This document shows positions 28,301-39,127 of a stretch of 64,000 bases of DNA, one piece after another (position 1 is the stretch's first letter; every line of letters begins with the position of its first letter). The stretch lies in contig NZ_BRVO01000003.1 in NCBI RefSeq assembly GCF_027924185.1, positions 335,968-399,967 on the forward strand, written 5' to 3'. The DNA comes from Neptunitalea lumnitzerae. Lineage in GTDB: Bacteria; Bacteroidota; Bacteroidia; Flavobacteriales; Flavobacteriaceae. A model generated the notes under the pieces. That model did no database searches. It was not told where the DNA came from and saw only the letters and a list, made by a program, of their open reading frames with translations. Both the position numbers and the translations under genes were made by a program.

Positions 28301-29005
28301 ATGGCTACCAAAACAATATCTACCAAACATAACCTTCAGGTTTTGTATGAAGACAATCATATTATTGTGATTAACAAACGTGCGGGCGATATTGTGCAAG
28401 GTGATAAAACCGGAGATAAGCCGCTATCTGAAGTAGTAAAGGAATATATTAAAGACAAATACAACAAACCTGGCAATGTATATTTAGGGGTAGTACACCG
28501 TTTAGACCGCCCTACCACAGGTATTGTGCTGTTTGCAAAAACATCTAAAGCGCTCCCTAGACTAAACAAATTATTTGCAGGTAAGGAAGCCGAAAAAACG
28601 TATTGGGCTTTGGTAAAAAATCAACCTCCTAAAACTACTGATAGGTTGGTTCATTTTTTAAAGCGCAACCCCAAACAAAACAAATCATACGCACATAGTA
28701 AAGAAGTGCCAGATAGTAAAAAGGGCATACTATCATACACCATGCTTAAAAAATTAAATGCGTATTATTTATTAGAAATAGCGTTAGAAACAGGACGTCA
28801 TCATCAAATACGTTCTCAATTAACTGCCATTGGCTGCCCTATTAAAGGCGATTTAAAATATGGGTTTGACCGTAGTAACCCAGATGGTAGCATTCATTTA
28901 CACTCTCGTAAACTACATTTAATTCATCCTGTTAGTAAAGAGGCTCTAACCATAGTTGCCCCTGTACCAGAAGAAAATTTGTGGCAAGCCGCAGAAAAAG
29001 CATAA
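28301..29005 (+). CDS. RluA-family pseudouridine synthase
   Basis: A protein of 234 residues. The catalytic Asp is in VHRLDRPTTGIVLF (about 66-79), and the family motifs YWALVKN and ETGRHHQIRSQL follow. There is no N-terminal S4 domain, so it is a short RluA-type enzyme (RluA, RluC core or TruC class) acting on rRNA or tRNA. Target uridine unknown. Third gene of the panB operon. Confidence 0.93.
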   Translation: MATKTISTKHNLQVLYEDNHIIVINKRAGDIVQGDKTGDKPLSEVVKEYIKDKYNKPGNVYLGVVHRLDRPTTGIVLFAKTSKALPRLNKLFAGKEAEKTYWALVKNQPPKTTDRLVHFLKRNPKQNKSYAHSKEVPDSKKGILSYTMLKKLNAYYLLEIALETGRHHQIRSQLTAIGCPIKGDLKYGFDRSNPDGSIHLHSRKLHLIHPVSKEALTIVAPVPEENLWQAAEKA

Positions 29006-29063
29006 TAAACTAAGGTTAAATTGGTTATATTTATAGCACGCATAAAAAACCAAAACAACCTAG

Positions 29064-30131
29064 ATGAAAATTGTAACCCTAATTTTTACTGTATTACTTG
29101 CCGTAAACAGCTATGCCCAAGACCAGCTTACCGATAAAGAAATTTGCAAATTATTAAAGGCAAAAAAAATAATTTGGGATACAGACCCCTATGATGAGTA
29201 CGATACCTCTGCGGCACAGATACAACTACGTACCAATAAAAAATGGGGGCTTTTCAACATCAATAGAGCTAAAGATGAACTTTGGACCGAGGATTACTTT
29301 CGGGCAGATACACTAGCTCCTGCTATTTTTGATTCGATAGGATGGTTTTCTGAATACAACTTTAAATATACTATTGTAAAAAAAGACGATGCATACGATA
29401 TTTTCCTGTACCCTATTGAAGTACATAATGCCTTAGAAAAATTAACCTTTCCGTTTGAAGCTATTAAAACCATCCGAATTCCAGAGGAAGAAGAAGATCC
29501 TTTTGAACTAAGACCATTGCCGTTCCTAGTAGTAAAAGAAAAGGGCAAATGGGGGCTCATAGATTGGTTTGATAAAATCTATATTGTTCCGCCTATATAC
29601 AACACCTATCAAGAGGTTCCGCTTACTGTAATGAATTCATATGAATTAGAAGAACTAGAAGCAACCAGACAAATTTTAAATGCCGACCTAATAGAACATG
29701 ATAACCAAAATGGAGACGGCGCACTTATAGCTAGAAACAAAGACACCAAAAAATGGGGTATGTATCAGGTTTTTGTGTATAGTGAAAGTTATAGAACCCT
29801 AATACCTGCCGCTTATGATAAAATTGATTTTTTTGATTGGAACGGTAGTTTTACAGGTGTGTTTAAAAATGGCAAAGTAGGTATTTACCTTTCTAGTTGG
29901 CAATATGATGAAGCTGCCAAAGAAACCGTACCCTGCATCTATGACAATTATGCTAAGGTTACCATTACCGATACACAAACTGGTAGACAACAACTGTACT
30001 TAGCCATGCAAAAACAAGGCAAATGGGGTTGGGTAGATTGGCTTACCGGAGAAGAAAAATCAGCCTTCACATATGCTTCTCAATCAGAAATGCCAACACC
30101 TACCTATGTACAAAAATATTTTATAGAGTAG
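29064..30131 (+). CDS. exported WG-repeat protein
   Basis: A protein of 355 residues with a signal peptide (cleavage near NSYAQ, residue 19). Spread through it are WG-type repeats, each with a Lys-Trp-Gly core: NKKWGLFNI, KGKWGLIDW, TKKWGMYQV, NGKVGIYL and QGKWGWVDW. WG repeats are small beta units found in many Bacteroidetes exported proteins; function is not established. Followed by a pair of overlapping hairpins. Confidence 0.8.
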   Translation: MKIVTLIFTVLLAVNSYAQDQLTDKEICKLLKAKKIIWDTDPYDEYDTSAAQIQLRTNKKWGLFNINRAKDELWTEDYFRADTLAPAIFDSIGWFSEYNFKYTIVKKDDAYDIFLYPIEVHNALEKLTFPFEAIKTIRIPEEEEDPFELRPLPFLVVKEKGKWGLIDWFDKIYIVPPIYNTYQEVPLTVMNSYELEELEATRQILNADLIEHDNQNGDGALIARNKDTKKWGMYQVFVYSESYRTLIPAAYDKIDFFDWNGSFTGVFKNGKVGIYLSSWQYDEAAKETVPCIYDNYAKVTITDTQTGRQQLYLAMQKQGKWGWVDWLTGEEKSAFTYASQSEMPTPTYVQKYFIE

Positions 30132-30174
30132 CTGTGCTACTATTAAAATAGCACAGGTGGTATTTTTAATAGTA
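30132..30174. terminator. overlapping hairpins between convergent genes
   Basis: Two stems that cannot form together: CTGTGCTA / TAGCACAG (30132-30139 with 30149-30156) and TACTATTAAAA / TTTTAATAGTA (30138-30148 with 30164-30174). Probably a weak terminator for the WG-repeat gene. Confidence 0.45.
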
Positions 30175-30205
30175 TTTTATTCAAAAGCTTAAAGACATAG
30201 ATTAC

Positions 30206-31750
30206 CTAACGAATATAGTGCGCTGCTTTTTCTTGTATAATTTCAGCTACAGGTCGGTTTTGTATGTTACTTTCTAACCACGAAATAATATCTAAATATA
30301 AGAACGCACGTTTTTCATACGGATGATCTTCATAGGGTTTTAAGCGCTCGTGTAATTTTATAAACTCACGTTTTAACTCATGCGGATAAATATTACCTAA
30401 GTTTCTTAAAAACTTAATCATTTCTTTTTGCACCGCATGCAAATCGTTCATCTTAATTAAAAACTTATACGTACTTCTTAACTGCACCTCTAAATGATAG
30501 TCCATACCTGCTTCGTAGTGTGCTACCAAACTTAGTACTCTGGCAAAACACATTAAATCTTCCCGCATGGTAAGGTTCTTATTATCTATAATAAGTTTCA
30601 GGTATTTAATACACATTTTATTATTCCCCATACCAAAATACATACAAGCTATCTTATAATAAAAAATCATAATATGGTGCTCGTCAATAGAGTTTTTATG
30701 TGTATCTATCTGTTCTAAGACCTCTCCTATCAAATGCTCTCCCTCAGCAAACCTACCTTCCATAAAATGAAAGTTAAAACGGTTATTGTATAAGTAAATA
30801 AAACTTAGCGATTGCACATTCTCATTTCGGGGAAAATCGGGTAATGCAATGGTTTCTTCCAAACGCTCCAATGCCATTTTAAAATACGATCTGTATTTTA
30901 CCAATTGCAGGCACTCCATCAAATAATTATTCCCCTTTAAAAACCATACAGGGTTTAAATAAATCATCGATGGATTTTCGTAAAACATATCTACCCATTT
31001 GGTAGCATATTTATAACACGATAAAAAATCTTGAATTAAAAACGAATACCATAAATGCGATTTATACACCCAAAGTTTCTCCCTAAAATCTAAATCTTCT
31101 ATATCATACTCAGGTAATCGGGCATTAAAATATGCTGTGATATTGGTAATATCTTCATCACTTTTTGCATATCCCATTTTAAGCATTAACCCATATAATT
31201 GTAATGACAGGTTAGATAATTTACTAGCCAGTACATTCTTCTGGCTAATTTCTTTAGCCTGTACAACAAGCTCATCTGCCCTACCGCTTATACTACGTGT
31301 AATGTATTGCGATTCTATTATTTTTTCAAGTTCAATAACCTCATACGCTAAGTTTTTCTCTTGGTTATCTAACGCCATGTGCTTTGCCTTATCCAAAATT
31401 TTCAAACTCTGCTTATACAGTCCTTTTTGGTATAAAATGGTACCAAAGTCTATTTGCTCACGTAACTGAATACGAATATCCTGATTTACCGGATTTAAGC
31501 GTAAACTCACCAAAATCTGCTTGTACAAGTGTGCTTTTAAATTAGATAGTTGTTGTTTTTTAACAATACCACTTTTTAAAATAGCACTTTCATCATAGCT
31601 CTTTAATTTGTCTAACAAATTAAACAACGCCAAGAATTTTGCATTGGCATTTACTCCTAACCGATTTACATACAGTTTAAACTGTCGTTTTTCAGACTTG
31701 GAAAGGGACTTTACCAGTATGAATAAGTTGTCTTTTGAAGCGTTAGTCAT
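30206..31750 (-). CDS. large cytosolic helical-repeat protein
   Basis: A protein of 514 residues, almost wholly alpha-helical, with TPR-like segments such as YQKGLYKQSLKILDKAK (about 105) and a conserved opening of the form SLSKSEKRQFKLYVNR. There is no signal peptide and no membrane segment. I believe it is a conserved flavobacterial protein of unknown function, probably a scaffold. It is divergent from leuA with 155 bases between. Confidence 0.8.
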   Translation of the reverse strand: MTNASKDNLFILVKSLSKSEKRQFKLYVNRLGVNANAKFLALFNLLDKLKSYDESAILKSGIVKKQQLSNLKAHLYKQILVSLRLNPVNQDIRIQLREQIDFGTILYQKGLYKQSLKILDKAKHMALDNQEKNLAYEVIELEKIIESQYITRSISGRADELVVQAKEISQKNVLASKLSNLSLQLYGLMLKMGYAKSDEDITNITAYFNARLPEYDIEDLDFREKLWVYKSHLWYSFLIQDFLSCYKYATKWVDMFYENPSMIYLNPVWFLKGNNYLMECLQLVKYRSYFKMALERLEETIALPDFPRNENVQSLSFIYLYNNRFNFHFMEGRFAEGEHLIGEVLEQIDTHKNSIDEHHIMIFYYKIACMYFGMGNNKMCIKYLKLIIDNKNLTMREDLMCFARVLSLVAHYEAGMDYHLEVQLRSTYKFLIKMNDLHAVQKEMIKFLRNLGNIYPHELKREFIKLHERLKPYEDHPYEKRAFLYLDIISWLESNIQNRPVAEIIQEKAAHYIR

Positions 31751-31905
31751 CGTATGAAATATATTTTTAAAATACTGAAAACCAGTAAATTAAAATATTA
31801 TTTTTTATTTTTAGCATTGTAACCTTTTTGCACGTGTAAGCACAGGTATCGGATACAACATTTATTTTCGTATCTATATTATAAAATTAATGTTAAATAA
31901 TCGAC

Positions 31906-33078
31906 ATGAGCATTGAAAAAGTACAAATCTTCGACACTACCTTAAGAGATGGCGAGCAAGTCCCTGGCTGCAAGTTAAATACCCAACAAAAATTGGTTAT
32001 AGCACAGCGACTGGATGAACTGGGGGTAGATGTCATAGAAGCAGGTTTTCCTATCTCAAGTCCCGGTGATTTTAATTCGGTCAACGAGATAGCTAAGATA
32101 GTAAAAAATGCCACGGTCTGTGGTTTAACAAGAGCAGTAAAAAAAGATATTGAAGTTGCTGCCCAAGCCCTTAAAAATGCTAAAAAACCACGTATTCATA
32201 CAGGTATAGGAACCTCAGAATCTCACATAACTCATAAATTTAAAGCATCAAAAGACGAAATTTTAGAAAGGGCTGTAAATGCCGTTGCTTACGCTAAAAC
32301 CTTTGTAGATGATGTGGAGTTTTATGCAGAAGACGCCGGCCGTACCGATAATGAATTTTTAGCATTAATATGTACCGAGGTGATTAAAGCAGGTGCAACT
32401 GTGCTTAACATACCAGACACTACCGGATATTGCTTACCAGAAGAATACGGAAACAAAATAAAATACCTTAAAACCCACGTACAAGACATAGACAAGGCTA
32501 TTTTAAGTTGCCATTGCCACAACGATCTTGGGTTGGCTACCGCTAACTCTATTGCAGGGGTTATTAACGGAGCTAGACAAATTGAATGTACCATTAACGG
32601 TATTGGAGAGCGTGCCGGAAATACTTCGTTAGAAGAAGTAGTTATGATTTTGCGTCAGCACCCATACTTAAACTTAGATACTAATATTAATACCAAGTTA
32701 CTGTACAGTACCAGCAGAATGGTATCTGAAGGCATGGGTATGCCGGTACAACCAAACAAAGCCATTGTAGGTTCTAATGCCTTTGCACACAGCTCTGGTA
32801 TTCACCAAGATGGGGTAATTAAAAACCGTGAGACATACGAAATTATTGACCCAGAAGAAGTTGGTGTAACAGAATCGGCTATTGTATTAACAGCAAGAAG
32901 TGGTAGAGCCGCATTGGCTTACCGTGCTAAAAAAGTAGGGTATGAACTTACCAAGTCGCAATTAGACATTGTATACGAAGAGTTTTTAGTTTTTGCCGAT
33001 AAGAAAAAAGAAATTCTTGATGAGGACATTCACCAAATCATGGAAATTCACAAAATAGATATTAAAGCAACCGCTTAA
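31906..33078 (+). CDS. leuA: 2-isopropylmalate synthase
   Basis: The first enzyme of leucine synthesis, condensing acetyl-CoA with 2-ketoisovalerate. Its 390 residues form the short type: a catalytic TIM barrel with [12 protein letters not shown] at the start and the metal ligands [12 protein letters not shown] (about 203-214), plus a short linker domain. The long C-terminal regulatory domain that binds leucine is missing, so feedback control, if any, must act another way. First of four consecutive leu genes; no ilv genes adjoin. I see no leader peptide or attenuator in the 155 bases before it. Confidence 0.93.
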   Translation: MSIEKVQIFDTTLRDGEQVPGCKLNTQQKLVIAQRLDELGVDVIEAGFPISSPGDFNSVNEIAKIVKNATVCGLTRAVKKDIEVAAQALKNAKKPRIHTGIGTSESHITHKFKASKDEILERAVNAVAYAKTFVDDVEFYAEDAGRTDNEFLALICTEVIKAGATVLNIPDTTGYCLPEEYGNKIKYLKTHVQDIDKAILSCHCHNDLGLATANSIAGVINGARQIECTINGIGERAGNTSLEEVVMILRQHPYLNLDTNINTKLLYSTSRMVSEGMGMPVQPNKAIVGSNAFAHSSGIHQDGVIKNRETYEIIDPEEVGVTESAIVLTARSGRAALAYRAKKVGYELTKSQLDIVYEEFLVFADKKKEILDEDIHQIMEIHKIDIKATA

Positions 33079-33086
33079 TTATAACA

Positions 33087-34472
33087 ATGAAAAAGACATT
33101 ATTTGATAAAGTTTGGGATAGCCATGTGGTAGATACCGTACCTAATGGACCCCAAATTTTGTATATAGACAAACATTTAATCCATGAGGTTACAAGCCCT
33201 CAGGCATTTAATGAATTGGAACAACGTAACATTCCGTTGTTTAGACCCGACCAAGTAGTAGCCACGGCAGACCATAATGTACCAACAGAAAATCAGCATT
33301 TACCAATTGCCGATGCACTTTCTAAAAATCAGGTAGAGCAGCTTACTAAAAACTGCGAAAAGCATGGGGTTACCTTATACGGTTTAGGGCATAAATACCA
33401 AGGTATTGTACACGTAATGGCTCCGGAACTTGGTATTACCCAACCAGGTATGACAATGGTTTGCGGAGATAGCCACACCTCTACCCATGGTGCCTTTGGT
33501 ACTATTGCTTTTGGTATTGGTACTAGCCAGGTAGCACAAGTATTTGCCAGCCAATGTTTATTGCTGCAAAAACCTAAAAGCTTACGTGTAAACGTAAATG
33601 GTAAATTGGCTAAAGGGGTATTACCTAAAGATGTAATTTTGTATATCATTTCTAAAATAGGTACCAACGCCGGTACTGGTTATTTCTGCGAATATGCAGG
33701 TAATGTATTTGAAGAAATGAGTATGGAAGGTCGAATGACGGTTTGTAACATGAGTATTGAAATGGGAGCTCGTGGCGGTATGATTGCTCCAGATGAAACC
33801 ACCTTTGAATACGTAAAAGGAAAAGAATTTGCTCCTAAAGGGGAAGAATTTGATAAAAAAGTAGCGTACTGGAAAACCTTACCTACCGATGAAGGTGCTG
33901 TATTTGATAAAGAATATAGTTTTGATGCGGAAGACATTGCCCCTATGGTTACCTATGGTACCAACCCGGGAATGGGTATTAAAGTAAGCGGACACATACC
34001 TGCGGATATTAAAGATGCCTCTTTTGAGAAATCTTTACAATACATGGGCTTTGAGAAAGGAGAATCTTTATTAGACAAAGCGGTAAACTATGTGTTTATT
34101 GGTAGTTGTACCAACTCTAGAATTGAAGATTTTAGAATTGTTGCCGACTATATTAAAGGAAAACAGAAAGCCGAAAATGTAAATGCGCTTATTGTTCCGG
34201 GGTCTCAGCAAGTGGCAAAACAAATTAGAGAAGAAGGACTTACCGAGGTGTTTGAAGCTGCGGGCTTTAAAATTAGACAACCAGGATGTTCTGCTTGTTT
34301 AGGTATGAACGAAGACAAAGTACCGGCAGGAGAATATTGTGTATCTACTTCTAACAGAAATTTTGAAGGTAGACAAGGCCCTGGTGCACGTACCATTTTA
34401 GCAAGTCCGCTAATGGCTGCTGCTACGGCAGTAAACGGAAAAATTACCGATATAACTAAACAATTGAATTAA
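33087..34472 (+). CDS. leuC: 3-isopropylmalate dehydratase large subunit
   Basis: Isomerises 2- to 3-isopropylmalate together with LeuD, using a 4Fe-4S cluster. Its 461 residues are typical. Cluster ligands lie in [11 protein letters not shown] (about 340) and in [10 protein letters not shown] (about 400-409). The substrate region [12 protein letters not shown] is near 131-142. It starts 8 bases after leuA and ends one base before leuD. Confidence 0.97.
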   Translation: MKKTLFDKVWDSHVVDTVPNGPQILYIDKHLIHEVTSPQAFNELEQRNIPLFRPDQVVATADHNVPTENQHLPIADALSKNQVEQLTKNCEKHGVTLYGLGHKYQGIVHVMAPELGITQPGMTMVCGDSHTSTHGAFGTIAFGIGTSQVAQVFASQCLLLQKPKSLRVNVNGKLAKGVLPKDVILYIISKIGTNAGTGYFCEYAGNVFEEMSMEGRMTVCNMSIEMGARGGMIAPDETTFEYVKGKEFAPKGEEFDKKVAYWKTLPTDEGAVFDKEYSFDAEDIAPMVTYGTNPGMGIKVSGHIPADIKDASFEKSLQYMGFEKGESLLDKAVNYVFIGSCTNSRIEDFRIVADYIKGKQKAENVNALIVPGSQQVAKQIREEGLTEVFEAAGFKIRQPGCSACLGMNEDKVPAGEYCVSTSNRNFEGRQGPGARTILASPLMAAATAVNGKITDITKQLN

Positions 34473-34473
34473 C

Positions 34474-35055
34474 ATGGAAAAGTTTGTAAAATTAACTACA
34501 ACCGCCATTCCATTACCTATAGAAAATATAGATACGGATCAGATTATCCCGGCTCGTTTTTTAAAGGCCACCAACAAAATTGGGTTTGGTGACAACCTTT
34601 TTAGAGACTGGAGATATGACAAAGACAACAACCCAAAAGAAGACTTTGTTTTAAACAATACCACCTACACCGGTAGTATTTTAGTTGCCGGAGATAACTT
34701 TGGTTGTGGTAGTAGTAGAGAGCATGCTGCCTGGGCTTTAACCGATTACGGTTTTAAAGTAATTGTATCTAGCTACTTTGCTGATATTTTTAAAGGAAAT
34801 GCGTTAAATAATGGGTTATTACCTATTCAAGTTACGCCTGAATTCTTACATTTGATTTTAGACGCCGTACAAGCCAAACCAGAAACACAAGTAACGGTAG
34901 ACCTTGAAAAACAAACCATTAGCTTTAACGAAGCTTCTGAAAGTTTTGAAATAGACGCCTACAAAAAAATGTGTATGATGAATGGGTATGACGATATAGA
35001 TTTCTTAATTAGTAAAAAAGAACAAATAGAAGCTTTTGAAGCTGAAAAAGCATAA
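34474..35055 (+). CDS. leuD: 3-isopropylmalate dehydratase small subunit
   Basis: The swivel-domain partner of LeuC, 193 residues. [14 protein letters not shown] opens the fold (about 18-31), and the active-site loop [15 protein letters not shown] is near 75-89. It sits one base after leuC and six before leuB. Confidence 0.97.
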   Translation: MEKFVKLTTTAIPLPIENIDTDQIIPARFLKATNKIGFGDNLFRDWRYDKDNNPKEDFVLNNTTYTGSILVAGDNFGCGSSREHAAWALTDYGFKVIVSSYFADIFKGNALNNGLLPIQVTPEFLHLILDAVQAKPETQVTVDLEKQTISFNEASESFEIDAYKKMCMMNGYDDIDFLISKKEQIEAFEAEKA

Positions 35056-35061
35056 AGGTGT

Positions 35062-36183
35062 ATGAAGTTTAAAATTGCATTATTAGCCGGAGACGGTATA
35101 GGGCCAGAAGTTACAGAACAGGCGGTAAAAGCGTTACAAGCCATTGGCGACTTACACGGGCATACGTTTGAGTTTGAAGAAGCACTAGTTGGTGCTATTG
35201 CTATTGACGAAACAGGAGACCCGCTACCCGAAAAAACACTGGAGATATGTAGAAATAGTGATGCGGTATTATTTGGTGCTATTGGAGACCCTAAGTACGA
35301 TAACAACCCCGATGCAAAGGTAAGACCTGAACAAGGACTTTTAAAACTTAGAAAAGAGTTAGGGTTGTTTACCAACATTAGACCTGTAAAGGCGTACCCT
35401 ACCTTAATAGATAAATCGCCTCTTAAAAAGGATATTATTGAAGGTACCGATATGGTTATTTACCGTGAGTTAACCGGCGGTATTTATTTTGGCGAAAAGA
35501 AACTAAGTGAAGATGGTACCGTTGCCTCTGACCTTTGTGAATATAGCGAAGCAGAAATTGAGCGTATTACACACCTTGCGTTTAAAGCTGCCAGAACAAG
35601 AAAGAAAAAAGTAACCTTGGTAGACAAAGCCAATGTACTAGAGTCGTCTAGGTTATGGAGACGTGTGGTTACCAACATTTCTAAAAGTTATGAAGATGTA
35701 GCTTTAGACTTTTTATTTGTAGATAACGCAGCCATGCAGATGATTTTAAACCCAAGTCAGTTTGATGTGATTCTAACCGAAAATATGTTTGGTGATATTA
35801 TTTCTGATGAAGGTAGTGTTATTGGCGGTTCTATTGGTTTATTAGCTTCGGCTTCTGTAGGAGAAAAAAGCGCTATGTTTGAGCCTATTCACGGCTCGTA
35901 CCCACAAGCAACAGGTAAAGACATAGCTAACCCTATTGCTTCTATTTTAAGTGCCGCAATGCTACTTAGCCATTTAGGGTTACATGAAGAAGCCTTTGTA
36001 GTAAACAAAGCCGTAGAGCGTGCTTTAGAAAAACAAGTAGTAACTTCAGACCTGAACAAAGAAAGTACCTATGGTACCAAAAGTGTAGGAGAATATATTG
36101 CAAATACCATTGTAAATATTGATGAAGAAACCACCAACATCAACCAAGAGAATATAGATTTTGGAAGATCTACTATTATCTAG
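35062..36183 (+). CDS. leuB: 3-isopropylmalate dehydrogenase
   Basis: NAD-dependent oxidative decarboxylation of 3-isopropylmalate to 2-ketoisocaproate. Its 373 residues begin with LLAGDGIGPEV, have the substrate block RPEQGLLKLRKELGLF (about 88-103), and the metal and NAD sites DNAAMQMI and HGSYPQATGKDIANP. Last gene of leuACDB; a strong terminator follows at 36208. Confidence 0.97.
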   Translation: MKFKIALLAGDGIGPEVTEQAVKALQAIGDLHGHTFEFEEALVGAIAIDETGDPLPEKTLEICRNSDAVLFGAIGDPKYDNNPDAKVRPEQGLLKLRKELGLFTNIRPVKAYPTLIDKSPLKKDIIEGTDMVIYRELTGGIYFGEKKLSEDGTVASDLCEYSEAEIERITHLAFKAARTRKKKVTLVDKANVLESSRLWRRVVTNISKSYEDVALDFLFVDNAAMQMILNPSQFDVILTENMFGDIISDEGSVIGGSIGLLASASVGEKSAMFEPIHGSYPQATGKDIANPIASILSAAMLLSHLGLHEEAFVVNKAVERALEKQVVTSDLNKESTYGTKSVGEYIANTIVNIDEETTNINQENIDFGRSTII

Positions 36184-36207
36184 TTTTCCAAAAAAATAAA
36201 CACATAG

Positions 36208-36241
36208 AAACCGATTCTGAAAAGAGTCGGTTTTTTTTGTG
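36208..36241 (+). terminator. terminator of the leu operon
   Basis: An 11-bp stem AAACCGATTCT / AGAGTCGGTTT with one G-T pair, GAAA tetraloop, and a run of T. Confidence 0.85.
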
Positions 36242-36564
36242 ATTAATTTAGTGGGTGGTGGAGGTTATGAAATTTATGGATTAACCATAACTTCTAAGAA
36301 GGTGGTTATAGGTTTGAATTCCTGAGTTTTTAATTGTTCTAAGTGGAGTGTTTATTATTTTCCTTTTTCAAATATTACATTTCAGCCTAAATGAAATAAT
36401 AGTCCTTTTTTGATTATTAAAGTATCTATTTTAAGAAGTTCATTAATTCTTTAAACTCTCAACCATTACAATAGATTTTTCTTTTTTCGTTCCGTCATCA
36501 TTGGCGTGAAAGCTCTATCCTCTCGCAGGAATAAGGATTGCAATGTGCTTGAACTTGAATTGGG
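36242..36564. other. gene-free flank of the restriction island
   Basis: About 320 bases with no supported gene, no strong repeat and no tRNA remnant. It separates the leu terminator from the 3' end of the endonuclease gene and is probably the left edge of an inserted island. Confidence 0.4.
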
Positions 36565-37977
36565 TTATTTCTCATAAATTTCATCTCTTACGTAACTTGC
36601 ATTTAACCAAAAACAATGCTTTGTGAATTTTGTTAATCCCGTTAGTTTGTCTGCAATTGGTAAGCCATAAGTGTCTCCTGCATTTCTTGCGTGTGGTCTG
36701 ACGTGACTAATTCTATTTTCCGTTTTCTTGGGGAAATAGGTCTTTCGGACACCTTTATCAGTTACTTCTTTTACAATTTTACCCTTAGAAACGGTTGTTT
36801 TCATTTTATCCCATACAGATTTTGCTTCTGTAATGTCTGATTGCGACATATTCCAAAACTTCACTTTTCTTAAAATTAAACTCTCACCTTCAAATTGATA
36901 GAAAACAAAGAAAAACTTGCTTTCTAAAATGTTTTTGAAATATGAATCCTCCCAATCTGTTTCAATTAATTCTTCATATTCAAAAGTTGGAAATGAAATA
37001 TCTTCTTTTGGCAAATCGTTTTCTTTAAGACGAACAGTTTTAACCCTAATATCAGCCTTTTCAAATTCCTCTATTTTCTGTCCAAGTTCAAGACCTAATA
37101 TGGCATTCGTCAAGCTAGCAAAATAACTTTTAGCTTTTTGATTTAATTTCAAACCTAATTCTTGTTCAATTTGTTTTGCTGATTTTCCATAAAAAAGTTT
37201 AAATTTTGAAATGACAACATCTTCGATAGATTGCACTTCATCAAGAATTTCAGGCTTTTCAATTAATTTTCCATAAACGGCAGTTTCTTCTTGGGCGATG
37301 TTAGCAATTATATGATTTACATATCCTTGCTTTAGTGAGTAAGCTCTTTGTTTGGCTTTTTCTTTATTAAAAGGTTGTTCTCTGTATGATTTTAAAGCTG
37401 TTGAACCTTTTGTACAAGCACCAAGATAAAATGTGTCTCCTTCTGATAATTCGTGTGCTTTTCCGTCTTTTATTTTTTGATTTATGGTTTCCCAATCGTG
37501 TTTGATTATTTTCAAATCTTCGTTTGGGTATTGCCAACCGTCAACTAATTTTATAAGGTAATCAAGCAAGTCTAAATCTTTATCGTGCAGATAAAACACT
37601 AAAAGTAAATGAGCATTTTTCTTCCAAAACGAGCTATTTTCAAAATCCTCATTAAATACTTCTAAATAGTTAATAATATTTAAGACAAGCCTTTCTTTGG
37701 AGCGAAATTCACCATTTCTCAAAATTTTTAAAGGACTTGATTTAAGCTCTAATCCTGCTTCCTTGAAATCAGGTTCTGCATCAGAATTTGGTTCGTAACC
37801 GAAATAGAACTTCTCTAATATTTGACCAAAATTGCCTTTCCCTTTGTAACCGTGTTTTTCAATTTCTTCCCCGCAAGCTTGTCTTAACGTTTTATTTTTT
37901 AAGTTTTTAGCAAATTCAATTATTGAGTCTACTGAATTTATATCAAAATTGTCTTTGTTATTCATTTGGTGTGACAT
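36565..37977 (-). CDS. Sau3AI/MutH-like type II restriction endonuclease
   Basis: A protein of 470 residues, close to Sau3AI in length. The N-terminal domain has the MutH-type active site: E55 in GQILEKFYFG, D70 in EPDFKEAG and E77/K79 in LELKSSPL. This spacing is that of the MutH catalytic set. A second, presumably non-catalytic, MutH-like half follows. By family, the expected target is GATC, cut unless the C5 methyltransferase has modified it; specificity here is inferred. It is the last gene of an overlapping operon (20 bases shared with the preceding gene). A start at the fifth codon is also possible. Confidence 0.9.
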   Translation of the reverse strand: MSHQMNNKDNFDINSVDSIIEFAKNLKNKTLRQACGEEIEKHGYKGKGNFGQILEKFYFGYEPNSDAEPDFKEAGLELKSSPLKILRNGEFRSKERLVLNIINYLEVFNEDFENSSFWKKNAHLLLVFYLHDKDLDLLDYLIKLVDGWQYPNEDLKIIKHDWETINQKIKDGKAHELSEGDTFYLGACTKGSTALKSYREQPFNKEKAKQRAYSLKQGYVNHIIANIAQEETAVYGKLIEKPEILDEVQSIEDVVISKFKLFYGKSAKQIEQELGLKLNQKAKSYFASLTNAILGLELGQKIEEFEKADIRVKTVRLKENDLPKEDISFPTFEYEELIETDWEDSYFKNILESKFFFVFYQFEGESLILRKVKFWNMSQSDITEAKSVWDKMKTTVSKGKIVKEVTDKGVRKTYFPKKTENRISHVRPHARNAGDTYGLPIADKLTGLTKFTKHCFWLNASYVRDEIYEK

Positions 37978-39127
37978 CTACAAAATCTAATAAATTATTT
38001 TCCTGATTAAATCTGTATTGAATTAGTTTTACGTTATTCCATTCAGTAGAAACAGATGGTCTTACTCCTTTAATAAATTTACGTTCAACATTTTCAAGAT
38101 AAGTTTCTAAAGCTTCATCTGTATAGCTAAAACCGAGCATAAAAGCTTTGATCATACTATAATCACCATATGCATACTCATTTTTTATCCAATCAACATA
38201 TTTCATCAATTGTAATATATCTTGAGAATTAATTTCGTCTCTTTTAATTTCTACTACTAAATAATCTGAAATAGTTGGATTTTGATTTTCTATATATTTA
38301 TAACCAAAGACATCCATTTTATCCATATAGTCAACAGGTTTAAATGGTGAAGCAATCACTTGATGAGAAATATAATCCCAAGAACCGAATATATTAACGG
38401 TGTTCTCAAAGTTGTTTGTAATCTGGTAGATAAGAGATGCCTCAATAGCCATTTCGTGTCTTAAACTACCGTTTTGGTTATTTATAGTATTTAAGAAGGG
38501 TGCTATGTTTAATTGGTAATCAATATTGTTGTTTGTTTTTTCTCTAATTAAATCATGATTAATTAGATAGTTACTTTCAAATGTATTGGTATTATCAGGA
38601 TTATTAATAGCATCAATATTCCTTCGTAATATTATATCTTTGAATGCTTGATTTTCGGTATCTGAAAACTTAATAAAACTTAATTTCCAAAAGGCTCTTA
38701 AAATTTTAAATTTTTCTGGAGCAGAAGATAATGTTTCATCCATATCAATTCCATTTTGAAAAAAAAATGGAAAAGGTTCAAATGTGCAAACAAATCTATT
38801 GTTTACACTATTTTCTCCATTATCAAAGAGCAAATCATTTTGAATGTCAAAATAATCTTGATTATTAGGTGAATTGGCGTTAGGATAGTTTAGAAATTTA
38901 CAACTACCATTTATGTTTATCAATTGACCAATTCCATAAATTTTTCTCTCGAAAAAAAAGTAGACATTATCTCCTTCTTTCATAGAGCAATAATCGGTAA
39001 AGGTTCCTTCGTGTTGAATTCTCCAAATATTATTATTTGGGGGTGATATTAAAGTTGAGTAAACTCCTAAATTTATAAATTCGATTAGTGATTCTATACT
39101 ATTTAAACTAAATAAATACCCTGCCAT
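37958..39127 (-). CDS. unrecognised protein of the RM operon: EVE/PUA-like N-terminus, PD-(D/E)XK-like C-terminus
   Basis: A protein of 389 residues that I cannot assign to a named family. Residues 30-75 (IWRIQHEGTF, then EGDNVYFFFERKIYGIGQLI) look like the EVE/YTH/PUA-type fold that reads modified bases. Residues 220-335 fit a PD-(D/E)XK nuclease: a helix with E225/E229, then D272, VVEIKRDEI with E293 and K295, and a QxxxY-type Q306-LMK-Y310. The gene shares one base with the methyltransferase before it and 20 with the endonuclease after it. It may be a second nuclease or a specificity factor. These folds are read by eye. Confidence 0.75.
   Translation of the reverse strand: MAGYLFSLNSIESLIEFINLGVYSTLISPPNNNIWRIQHEGTFTDYCSMKEGDNVYFFFERKIYGIGQLININGSCKFLNYPNANSPNNQDYFDIQNDLLFDNGENSVNNRFVCTFEPFPFFFQNGIDMDETLSSAPEKFKILRAFWKLSFIKFSDTENQAFKDIILRRNIDAINNPDNTNTFESNYLINHDLIREKTNNNIDYQLNIAPFLNTINNQNGSLRHEMAIEASLIYQITNNFENTVNIFGSWDYISHQVIASPFKPVDYMDKMDVFGYKYIENQNPTISDYLVVEIKRDEINSQDILQLMKYVDWIKNEYAYGDYSMIKAFMLGFSYTDEALETYLENVERKFIKGVRPSVSTEWNNVKLIQYRFNQENNLLDFVDVTPNE

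Noticed and set aside
31751-31905. Leader peptide or T-box before leuA
   Set aside because: No run of Leu codons, no T-box motif and no terminator hairpin in the 155 bases.
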